From positions 334,239 to 359,001 of the forward strand of contig MU069709.1 of the NCBI GenBank assembly GCA_002284615.2: 24,763 bases of DNA, in the 5' to 3' direction. The position numbers and the translations under genes are program-made. Each line of letters begins with the position of its first letter. Position 1 is the first letter of the stretch. Origin of the DNA: Dunaliella salina (taxonomy: Eukaryota > Chlorophyta > Chlorophyceae > Chlamydomonadales > Dunaliellaceae). The notes beneath the pieces are model-generated. The model did no database searches and was not told the DNA's origin. It was given only the letters and a program-made list of their open reading frames with translations. Below, piece by piece: positions 17,178 to 24,763 of the stretch.

Positions 17178-17512
17178 CAATCCAAGAACAGGCCCTAAGA
17201 AAGGTCAAGCCACAAACAGCTTGCCTCTTGGTCCCCATCAGAAAAGTGGAGACATCTTAAAAGATGACTTCAAAAGGGGTTGGACACCCATATGGCACAA
17301 ACTTTGCACAATTGTTCTGAGCATCCCTGAGCATCTGGAGCGTGACATGACACTGGCTTGGGTTTGCTCAGAATCCATGGATATGGATGCTACCTTTCAA
17401 GAGCTTCTTCCAGGCAGAATCGCATTTGATTCTACTTGCTTTTTCTAGATCTCTACTACATTTTTATGCATTGGACTCAAAAACTGCACCTCAACTTCTT
17501 TTCTATCCATGT

Positions 17513-18374
17513 AAGCCCGCACTGAATCAGAATGAAAACCAGGTCCTGAAACCCATGGACACCACCCACTTACCTACAAGACTACTCAAAGAGATAATCT
17601 CCTTAGTACATCAGAGGACCCTAAACATTTCTACAAGGCAAAATCACACTGTGGCATCCTTGGTAATCCTGGTAAGGCGCAGATGCCCTTGCAGTTCAAG
17701 CAGCTAATGAAGCTGACACCTCACTCATCCAGGCACAAAGCCCTTTCTTTCATCTCTGTTGGCTTGCTGCACCTGTAAAAATAAGCAGCTCTCATACAGA
17801 ACACTTGCCACTATCAAATCTCCAAGACAAATTGAAACAAATAATGCATGAAAAGCACAAATTGGGGGCAGCGAACCTTAGCACTTGTAGCCATGAAAAT
17901 TGGCAGAACATGCTCAGGATGTCCAACACTCAACCCAATGCGAATTCCAAGATTGGTCACGCTTTCTGACATACGAAAGCTGTGACCCTCAAAGAGCAGA
18001 CCCTCCTCAAGTGTCAAACAGGTACTTTATACAATGGCAAGCATACCATACTCTTCAGTGACCACCCTGGGCCCACTCTCTGCCCTCTTTTTGGTGCACC
18101 TGATATACCCTACTCACTCAGATGCACGCACCTACAGATAAACAGCAAGTCCATTCTATTTATGAACATAAATCAGCATCTTCAAGCACTCAGCATTTGT
18201 GGTGAAGCACTCGGCAAAGAAAACTATGGATTTTACATCGCCACTATGGATGCATGCAATGCAGAAGGGCTAGGCTTTCTGGAAATGGAAATTCCAAGTA
18301 ATGTCCAACGAAACATTCCACAATGACTTTTTCCATCCAGATAACAACCAAATACATAGCTCAGTCGCCCTGAT
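17513..18374 (+). pseudogene. LINE RNase H end, linker and CCHC/endonuclease region (copy 3)
   Basis: It starts within RNase H (ALNQNENQVLKPMDT against ALNQIKNGLLKPMNT of copy 2), then HFYKAKSH and GILGN with a frameshift where GNExAD is expected, then SNLQDKLKQIMHEKHKLG, and the finger CPLFGAPDIPYSLRC, in which one Cys is replaced by Phe and the His spacing is lost. NINQHLQALSI replaces the RHN region. It ends where a short repeat is inserted at 18375. More decayed than copy 2. Confidence 0.65.
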
Positions 18375-18498
18375 TTCTCTTTTTCATTGTGGCGGAGGGG
18401 ACTTGTGGCTCTTTTTGAGCCAATGTGTCTCTTTTCTTTAATTGGTGTAGGGAGTGTCTCTCTGCCTACGTAGTTTCTCTTCTTCTTTTTCTTCTTCT
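18375..18498 (-). repeat. Short dispersed repeat inserted in LINE copy 3
   Basis: This 124-bp unit on the minus strand starts with (AGAAGAAGAAAAAG), then AAACTACGTAGGCAGAGAG, GACACATTGGCTC and CCCCTCCGCCACAATG. TGAT occurs at 18371-18374 and 18499-18502. Deleting the unit plus one TGAT restores GCCCTGATGGCATTATG, which aligns with CACCCTGGTGGTGTTATAG in LINE copy 2. The ends of this family are therefore well defined here. Confidence 0.75.
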
Positions 18499-18745
18499 TG
18501 ATGGCATTATGAATTTGCCCCTTGAAGGTAGAGGCTCCAAAGATCACCCGCAGAAATATTAAATCCTTAGGCAAACATCCACCTTATTGAGCTTAAATTC
18601 TGACACCAAGCCTGAACAGACTCTCCTCCCTGCACAAAATCAACGCAAACACACCATCAAGAGCCTATGCACGAAAACTTTACAGGGCAGACATTGCAAT
18701 AAGAGAGTCACAGATCCTAGCTCCTGCCCCACTGGAGAGGCTTCA
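18499..18745 (+). pseudogene. LINE endonuclease C-terminal region (copy 3 continued)
   Basis: NLPLEGRGSKDHPQ (from ~18512) matches VLPLEGRYSTHHPQ of copy 2, and TPSRAYARKLYRADIAIRES (~18645) matches TPLKAYAQDLFGAHTAITES. The match fades near 18745, where another LINE segment begins. The foldback element that interrupts copy 2 is not present here, so the uninterrupted site is visible. Confidence 0.6.
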
Positions 18746-20006
18746 GCTGTAATGCCTATATGATCTGGCTTACACAGTAACCACATCTTGCAAAAGTTCT
18801 TGCCAAATTCTCTGTCAGAAACATCCAATTCCTGGCACCACAGCACTTGTTTGATACCATACCCAATTCCACCCCACCTTTATATCCTACGCAACTCATT
18901 GTTGTCTGGAATCCAAATACCAGAGAAGCACCAGATAGCGCCAACAAAGATTGGTTTGAACTTCTCCAACAAGATGCTCCAGCTGACTGGCTAACCCTGG
19001 ATCCTGCGAACCCAACGCCACTTCGTGCCCACCAACACCTAGCATCAAACACTTGGAAGCAGAAATTCCAATCACTTCAATGTGAATGTCAGGGGGAATT
19101 TCCCCTGATATTCATAGCTGCTCACACAAGTGCCCTCAGGCAAGGACAGCCTTCATTGCTGACAACTACAAAAAGATGTTCACACCTAAAATCAAGGACT
19201 GGAGAGAAATCACCTACACTGACAGCAGTGTTATTAAACACAAAGGTGACGACACCCCACCACTTTCTGGCTCAGGTGTTTACAAACCGGGAAGGGACAC
19301 AACACCTCCCTCCCAACACCTGCAACTGCACATAAAACCCAATGGCCATGGGCCCACCAATACCATCACCAGAGCATAACTTGTGGGTATCCTTTGGGCA
19401 CTCCAACACGAGCAAACTCGAATTGCTATTGATAGTGCATCCTGCCTCTCCCAGATTTTTAAACAAACCCTGAATCCAATGCGCATGAGGTATCACCTAC
19501 ATGCAGAGCTCATTCATGCAACATCAACTATACTGGAACACTCACCCCACCCTATTCATTCCTACAAAGTCAAAGCCCACTCTATCATTGCAGGAAATGA
19601 GGGGGCTGATGCTTGCGCTCGCACCGAAGCCCTCTCAGACACTATAGACATTGCATTTCCAGATGCCAGGGACCCAATCCACAATATTTACTGGCTATTA
19701 TTAAGGACCTCTTCCTCACGAGATGATGGCGTACACCGCTCCCACGCTTTCCAGATGCACTACCTCACCAATCTGAACGACAAACTTAAAGCACACATGC
19801 ACCAAAAACACAAGCTTGGCTCTGCTGAAACCTCTGGCTAACACTACCAGAGATAGCAGAAACTTAATGATGCCATACCACCAACTACCATTGCAAATAC
19901 TGAATCTCGCAACCCAACCTCACAACTTGCAAACAAAGAGATCAGCAATTCCTTCTGGAAAAATCCAGCGATTATTCTTCAGCAGCAAATGAATATAGTG
20001 AAGTAT
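18745..20006 (+). pseudogene. LINE fragment from post-RT region to endonuclease start (copy 4)
   Basis: It begins with a region that should follow the reverse transcriptase (KFSVRNIQFLAPQH, PPLYPTQLIVVWNP). Then comes RNase H: YTDSSV (~19220), TITRA followed by TAA at 19377-19379 where the catalytic Glu codon belongs, IAIDSASC, and VKAH...GNEGADACA. From 19086 to 19841 the frame is otherwise continuous. The linker LNDKLKAHMHQKHKLG and ISNSFWKNPAII follow. Homology ends at 20006, where TGTCACGCG of the Gypsy element begins. Confidence 0.7.
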
Positions 20007-20229
20007 TGTCACGCGAGATTATTGTCATTGCTATATTGCTGTCAGATCTCCAGATTAGCGGTTGGTAGTTGAACCTGATATTTATAATGGCTGAAAGACT
20101 GGCAAAGCCAGTATTGAAGACACCTATTTCCGGCATTGATTTTGGTCGTATTCAGCACTCATCTTTGAAGAAGACGCCTCAGTGAGTATGTCCGGTTAAG
20201 GCCACCAGCCCTTGGGGAGGGGGCTGGTG
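20007..20229 (+). mobile_element. Candidate 5' LTR of the Gypsy element
   Basis: LINE copy 4 stops at 20006, mid-frame (MNIVKY against VLKYRTDTLYN), so the sequence starting TGTCACGCGAGATT is inserted; LTRs usually begin with TG. A TATA-like TTTATAAT lies near 20080. TGGCGACCCAAAGTG at 20230 could be a primer-binding site, since it begins TGG as expected for pairing to a tRNA CCA end. The right boundary is uncertain because the bases before 20230 do not read CA, and no second LTR is seen in the window. Confidence 0.4.
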
Positions 20230-20760
20230 TGGCGACCCAAAGTGTGGTAACGTGTCATGTTGGTCAGGTTCCAGTCAGGAAACCAACCAGGAAATCAGCC
20301 AGCAAAGCCTCAGCTAGGGTGTAAGTGAAGCTGTCAGAAAGTAACAGCTGTCCTTTGCGATAGGGTTACCTAGCCTCTGGACGTTAATCACCCCAAAACC
20401 AAACTTTGCGTTTCACTCACATGAGCCTCCTGACCAGCCTACTGATGCTAATGCTTGCAAGTTCCTTCCCCACCATCATGGCTATGAAGCCACAACCTGT
20501 GCCACAAGAAGGGAAAGTGCAAATTGTGCCTGGCACCTGGCGCATTGTTCACGCACGAGCGCCACCCCTCAAAGCATTCACAACGTCAATTAATGCTACA
20601 TCAGTTGAGGGAGCCTCAGGTGTCCCAATGGCAGATAAAATGACTAAGGACCCTGACTTAGGGGTTGTGTGGGGCAACCACCCCTGAGGCTAATGTTAAA
20701 ATACGCAATGAGCTCAAAGATACCGTTACATGGAAACCCCGCTTTTGCCTACAATATTAG
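20230..20760 (+). other. Gypsy leader and short pre-RT frame; no gag or protease seen
   Basis: Between the candidate primer-binding site and the RT only about 500 bases are available. They hold a short frame from the ATG at 20421 (MSLLTSLLML...), broken by a frameshift near 20680 before LKYAMSSKIPLHGNP. No CCHC nucleocapsid knuckle and no aspartic protease DTG/DSG motif is visible. A full Gypsy element would need 1-1.5 kb more here, so gag and protease were probably deleted. Confidence 0.5.
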
Positions 20761-22034
20761 TGATCTGGGAACTTATTCTGGAGATGTTGGAGATTTTGGA
20801 ATTAATCTTACACATGATAAACCCATTATGTCAGGCAGAAGAAAGAAGTCTCCCTTGGAACGCGAGACACAAGATGAAAAATGTCAGGAACTCCTTCAGC
20901 ATGGGCTGATTACTCCAGCCCCAACTAATGCCAAGTATGCTAGTGAGTGTGTACTGCCGGTTAAGAAAGATGCAGATAGCAATTACACAGATAGAAGATT
21001 TTGTGCAGATTTTAGAGATATCAATTCTGCCACTGAAGCTGACCATTATGGCATGCACGACCCTGATGAAATTTTCAGGGAAATTGCAGGCCACAAATTT
21101 TTTCAGTAAAATAGATTTACGCTCTGGCTTCCACCAGATTAAGGTTGCTGTCCGAGACCAAGTCAAGACGGCATTTTGTGGAAAAATCAGATGTACATGT
21201 ACACACGCATGCCCTTTGGCGCTCGTAATGCCACTGCGCACTTCCAGCGCGTAATGGATGCAGAGATAGCCAAGGCAGGCCTACAAGCTAATGTATCATC
21301 CTTTGTAGATGATATTTCAATGTATAGTAAGACAGCAGAGGAGCATGTGAAACATCTGCAACAAGCCTTTGATATGTTGGAGAGCTGTGGGCTGAAAGCC
21401 CATCAAGACTGTCATATGCTCACCAACAGTGAAATTTATCGGGCACAACGTAAGTGAACATGGGCTCACTCCCAGTGAAGCTAAAGTGGCTGCCATCAAG
21501 GCACTAGCTCCACCAAGTAATGTGAACCAATTATACATCCTGGGATTCATAGGCTATCATCGCTGTTACATACCAAATGTTAGCCGCATTGCTCATCCGC
21601 TTAACAAACTGTTACGCAAAGGTGCACCCTGGGAATGGACTGCAGACCAGCAGCTTGCTTTCGACACGTTGAAGGCAGAAGTTAGCACAGAGGGCAAAGT
21701 GCTGCGTCACCATGATCCAAAAAAAAACCTCATACTTTACACAGATTGGTCTGTGGAAGGAATAGGTGCCGTATTGGGACAAATTGACAATGAGGGTAAT
21801 GAATATATGGTGGCTTGCATTAGCAGATCTCTTAGCAACCACGAGAAGAATTATGGCTCTCCCAATAGGGAAATGCTCGCAGCAGTGTGGGCAATTAAGA
21901 TGTTTCACACTTTCCTGCATGGGACCAAATTCACTCTAATTACTGACCATCAGTCCCTCACATACATCATGACAAATCAGATTTGGTCAGCACGCATGCA
22001 CGCTGGGCTATTGTTCTCCAGAAGTAACTTTTAA
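20761..22034 (+). pseudogene. Ty3/Gypsy reverse transcriptase and RNase H
   Basis: RT landmarks appear in order: LLQHGLITPAP, FCADFRDIN, FSKIDLRSGFHQI, YTRMPFGARNATAHFQRVMD, and the catalytic SFVDDIS (~21305), followed by FIGHNVSEHGLTP, APWEWTADQQLAFDTLK, and the RNase H with LILYTDWS, REMLAAVWAI and TLITDHQSLTYI. Frameshifts: near 21104 (extra T in a T run), ~21178 (TG repeated), ~21445, and at least one at ~22000-22020. The catalytic motifs themselves are intact, so this is a fairly recent but dead copy. The order RT-RNase H-integrase places it in Ty3/Gypsy (Metaviridae), not Copia. Confidence 0.9.
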
Positions 22035-22700
22035 AGTTGTGCACAGGCCTGGTGCCCAGCATCAAAATGCAGATGGCTTATCCTGCATGCCGCGCAATAC
22101 CTCTGCAGATGCCACCGGTGCTAGGATGCATGAAGAAGAACCTGGAACCCCTCGCTGCACATGGACAGTGCAGTTGCCTGTTCTCTCCTCCACACTGAGC
22201 ATTGCAAGCCTGCATAACTCGTATGAGCTGCCTCCCAAGACCGCATTTACTGAGACTTATACACCTACTTCATTTGACATGGTCTCCAACGTGACTGACA
22301 TGCCTCTTGCTGCACCTGAACTGAAGTGCCTACTGTCCACACCTGCACCTCCGCCGCCAAAATTATTGCAACACAACATGCGTATCGGTGGTGGTGAGCA
22401 TGATCCATGCAGGGGGTATACATTGCCCAATGTGTCAGCATCATTTCTGGCATGTAACAGCACACCACCACCTCTTACTTTGCAACAAGATGCCACTGCT
22501 AAAGACACTGAAGCTGCAGAGGTTTACCAGCAAGGATCGGCAAGCCCCACATACATCTGGCAAGACCGTGTCGTGCTGGACTACATTCTAACAGGGAGTA
22601 TGCGAGCTGACACCCCAGCGCATGAAAGAGTGCGCATTCAACGCAGATCCAGAGTATATTTGTGGCTGATAATAGGCTGTTCAGAGTTATGACTAACCAG
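22035..22700 (+). pseudogene. Gypsy RNase H to integrase linker
   Basis: It starts with FKVVHRPGAQHQNADGLS, the conserved end of the Gypsy RNase H region, then a ~170-residue Pro/Thr-rich linker without a known domain. Near 22655 a frameshift and at 22708-22710 a TGA (NQEL-stop-EVPSTDN) separate it from the integrase. The linker is longer than in many Gypsy elements, but I see no extra domain in it. Confidence 0.6.
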
Positions 22701-23750
22701 GAGTTGTGAGAGGTGCCTTCAACTGACAATAGAGAAAAGTTGATCAAATACGCTCATGAGCAGCACAAGGATTTTGGCATTAAGAGGACTTGTGCCTTGC
22801 TGTTGCCCAATTACTGGTGGGCTGGCCTGCATAAAGATGTCAGGCACTTGGTCAATCGCTGCGCTGTTTGTGACAGGGTGAACACCTCATTCAATGTTTC
22901 TGCCCAGCAGTTGAGCCCCTTGCCTATTCAGGGAATTTTCTACCGCTGGGGGGTGGACTTGGCACCTGCAGGCCTTCTTAGCCCCACCAGCTCCAGCGGC
23001 AACAAGTACATAATGGTGATGATCGAGCACTTCACCAAGTTTATAGGCGTCACTGCGATTCCAGATAAGTATGCTGCCACAACGGCAAATGTGTATATTG
23101 AGAAGGTGCTCTGCAGATTTGGAAGTTGCGCAGAAGTGCCCACTGATGGTGGCACTGAGTTTTTGGGCAAATTTGATGATGTGTTGCAGAAAAACTTTAT
23201 TGACCACAGGGGCACTGCTCCTAATCACCCGCAAGCAGATGATTTAGCTGAGCGTGCCGTACAGACAATCAAGAGGTCCCTTAGGAAATTTCGTGAGACC
23301 AGCCTAACTCCAGAGGCATGGACAAAGCGGTGCTGTGGATCATGCTAGGTTACAACTGCAGCACACAAGCATCAACTAAGATGTCACCCTATTTCATGCT
23401 GCATGCACGTCATCCTGTCATTCCGCCAGTACACGTGCACCATTTCGCAGAGAGCATTGACCTTGATGATGTTGCAATTGCTACCAGAAATGTGTTACAC
23501 AGGGCTGAAGTAGCACAAAGGGCTGGCATTATAGCTGGTGAGAACCTAAAAATTGCGCAACATCGCGATACTCTGTGGTACGCCACTATCAGAGGTGTGG
23601 GATACCTGCCCACTTTGCGTCAATTTTCTGTGGGTGACTTTGTGTATCTTAACATGCGAGTTTTGGACAGTGCACTCAGATACCTGCTAAATGGCAAATT
23701 TACCGTGTTAAGAAGGTGCATGCCAATGGGGCCATACAGTTGCAAGGCAA
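22701..23750 (+). pseudogene. Gypsy integrase (HHCC finger, DDE core, C-terminal region)
   Basis: Zinc-binding HEQH...CAVC lies at ~22757-22872. The catalytic core has GVDLAPAG (Asp, ~22955), PTDGGTEF (Asp, ~23144) and PQADDLAERAV (Glu, ~23255); Gly of the usual ADGLAER is Asp here. Frameshifts at about 23320 and 23703 break the frame before MLGYNCSTQASTKMSPYFML and before [20 protein letters not shown]. The last segment corresponds to the small beta-rich C-terminal domain that follows many Gypsy integrases. The next frame carries the PHD finger. Confidence 0.85.
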
Positions 23751-24272
23751 ATGCGGGGAGACATCATGAACAATGTTTGCAATGTAGCTCCTTGCCACCT
23801 GCCGGGGATGGACCCCACCATTGATCACACACTGGCTCGCTCTGACATGAATTTGGCCTGTGAAGTGTGCGCTTTTGTAGAAGAGGACAAAATGTTGCTT
23901 TGTGATGGGTGTGGAACCAGTTGGCACACCATGTGCCTGCAGCCTCCTTTGCAAAGCATACCACGCGGTGATTGGTTGTGCCCAAGATGTATAGTTGATG
24001 GAGTAACTCTGGCTGATCTGAGAGCTGTGCGCAAAAAACAAGTGTCTGCGCCTGGACAGCTGCTGAGAGGGCGTCCTGTACCTTTATTCCAAGATGCGGT
24101 GTCTCGCAGGAGGAGTCAGGAGCTGGCAGTTTTCGAAGGCTGCACGGTGGCCCACAAGGACAAGCAAGGAGGACAGCTGAGGAGCAGACTGGGAAGGGTG
24201 CACTATTTGGGTGCAGGAGCTGGGTTGAAGTGCTTCCGGGTCATATTCAAAGACGGCAGCAGCACCAACTGA
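23751..24272 (+). pseudogene. Gypsy integrase C-terminal extension: PHD finger plus Tudor-like segment
   Basis: The frame from 23751 starts with [16 protein letters not shown], which continues the integrase C-terminal region after a frameshift near 23757. Residues 37-80 form a C4HC3 PHD finger: CX2C, 10 residues, CX2C, 4, H, 2, C, 14, CX2C, with GDWLCPRC at the end (23859-23990). PHD fingers bind histone H3 tails. Residues ~127-173 ([11 protein letters not shown]..., [22 protein letters not shown]) resemble a Tudor-like barrel, another histone-reading fold. In chromoviruses a chromodomain at this place directs integration, so I infer a targeting role. This frame is intact from 23760 to the TGA at 24270. 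A host PHD gene fused by chance seems less likely because the integrase tail is in the same frame. Confidence 0.8.
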
Positions 24273-24437
24273 CCATGAGTGGATTGGAAGTTAGGATCGG
24301 TTGATGCCAGAAGTGCGCAGCCGGGCTTGAAGCAGCAGCAACAGCGGCAGCAGCGGATTGGGTGATGCAGCAGGGTCTGGTTGGGCAAAGGTCTGGGGGG
24401 TTTGGAAGACAGCTTGGTCGTCAGAAATTTCCTGACA

Positions 24438-24558
24438 CGTCTGAAATGCGTCTGAAGCGTGTGAACAGCGTCTGAAGATTTTTCAGACGCTCTTCAGGCG
24501 CACACGTCTGAATTCAGCCGCACGGCTGAAATCAGCCGCTTCAGACGCATTTCAGACG
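24438..24558. repeat. 121-bp palindrome cluster, predicted three-way junction
   Basis: The arms 24438-24459 and 24537-24558 are perfectly complementary over 22 bases. Between them lie two further hairpins: 24467-24476 with 24482-24491 (10 bp, loop of 5) and 24513-24520 with 24523-24530 (8 bp, loop of 2). The cluster is built from CGTCTGAA four times and its complement TTCAGACG three times. It could be an RNA structure of the element's 3' region or a small foldback insertion. Confidence 0.85.
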
Positions 24559-24639
24559 CTCTTTTTCCCAGCTCAGCTGTGGTATGTTCACGCACATCAG
24601 GAGGGCGGTCACTTAGTGAACCCAGGGCATACCTGCACT

Positions 24640-24649
24640 TATAAAAAGG
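24640..24649 (+). promoter_or_regulatory. TATA-like box
   Basis: TATAAAAAGG is a good TATA match, 114 bases before the window end. It might be the promoter of an LTR or of the next gene. No coding frame follows within the window, so it stays a candidate. Confidence 0.3.
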
Positions 24650-24763
24650 CGATGGAAAGTAATGCTAAGTGAATTGTACACAAATCTTGATTGACAGAGT
24701 TTGTGTAGGTAGCTCGAGCGCAGGTAAGACCTAGTAAATTTCTAAAAAAAATACTGAAAATTT

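Larger units (their letters stand above)
15846..17459 (+). repeat. Duplicated segment, copy B (pairs with 1-1572)
   Basis: It is co-linear with copy A. It contains most of OPR exon 1 (15846-16088), the presumed upstream region, and a longer surviving minus-strand reading frame (16557-17138). The near-identical part ends at about 16091, a few bases upstream of the ATG. Beyond it the copies differ at many sites and by indels. Copy B carries a 31-base insertion at 17140-17170 that copy A lacks. Confidence 0.8.
24273..24763. other. Gypsy 3' region or flank, no gene
   Basis: The stretch contains a CAG-type trinucleotide-rich stretch (~24330-24358), a multi-hairpin palindrome cluster (24438-24558) and a TATA-like TATAAAAAGG at 24640. 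Nothing matches the candidate 5' LTR at 20007, so the 3' LTR is either outside the window or lost. Confidence 0.5.

Noticed and set aside
24419..24763. 3' LTR of the Gypsy element
   Set aside because: No similarity to the sequence starting at 20007. The TATA-like box alone is not enough.

Overview
The window reads as nuclear DNA of a green alga, most likely Chlorophyceae. The evidence is a spliced octotricopeptide-repeat (OPR) gene with a chloroplast-transit-like first exon, GT-AG introns, a TGTAA motif downstream of its stop codon, and a dense mosaic of decayed retroelements of chlorophyte character. Base composition looks intermediate rather than Chlamydomonas-rich, so a Dunaliella-like genome is possible, but the species cannot be fixed from the sequence. 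Nothing looks bacterial: no operons, no tRNA or rRNA genes, no CRISPR array.

Layout. 1-1572 is copy A of a ~1.6 kb duplication (copy B is 15846-17459). Its left 243 bases look like the first exon of a gene leaving the window to the left. 1573-3021 holds a short dispersed repeat and a minus-strand LINE 3' end. 3022-3906 has no gene. 3907-5548 is a broken LINE-like 5' module with a RING-like finger, a chromodomain-like motif and a PCIF1-like methyltransferase fold. 5583-8067 is LINE debris (RNase H, CCHC finger, restriction-like endonuclease), interrupted at 7196-7714 by a foldback element. 8090-8935 contains short repeats and LINE tail scraps. 8936-10660 has nothing I recognise.

The one likely functional gene lies on the minus strand from 16088 to 10931. 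I model it as five exons: transit peptide, three low-complexity linker exons, and a 2.3 kb exon with at least ten OPR repeats and a RAP-like C-terminus. It would encode a chloroplast RNA-binding factor of the Tbc2-like kind. Three of its repeats are identical at the DNA level, so the array expanded recently.

17513-20006 carries two more LINE fragments on the plus strand. The second is cut at 20006/20007 by a Ty3/Gypsy element that runs to or past the window end. Its pol is broken by several frameshifts but keeps RT, RNase H and DDE integrase signatures. Its integrase ends in a PHD finger followed by a Tudor-like segment where many Gypsy elements carry a chromodomain. A 121-bp multi-hairpin palindrome cluster follows.

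The most unusual items are the chromatin- and RNA-modification-type domains carried by the retroelements (PHD-Tudor-like in Gypsy; RING-like, chromo-like and PCIF1-like in the LINE block), a short retroposon-like family with a pyrimidine-rich conserved end, and the abrupt identity step in the A/B duplication.
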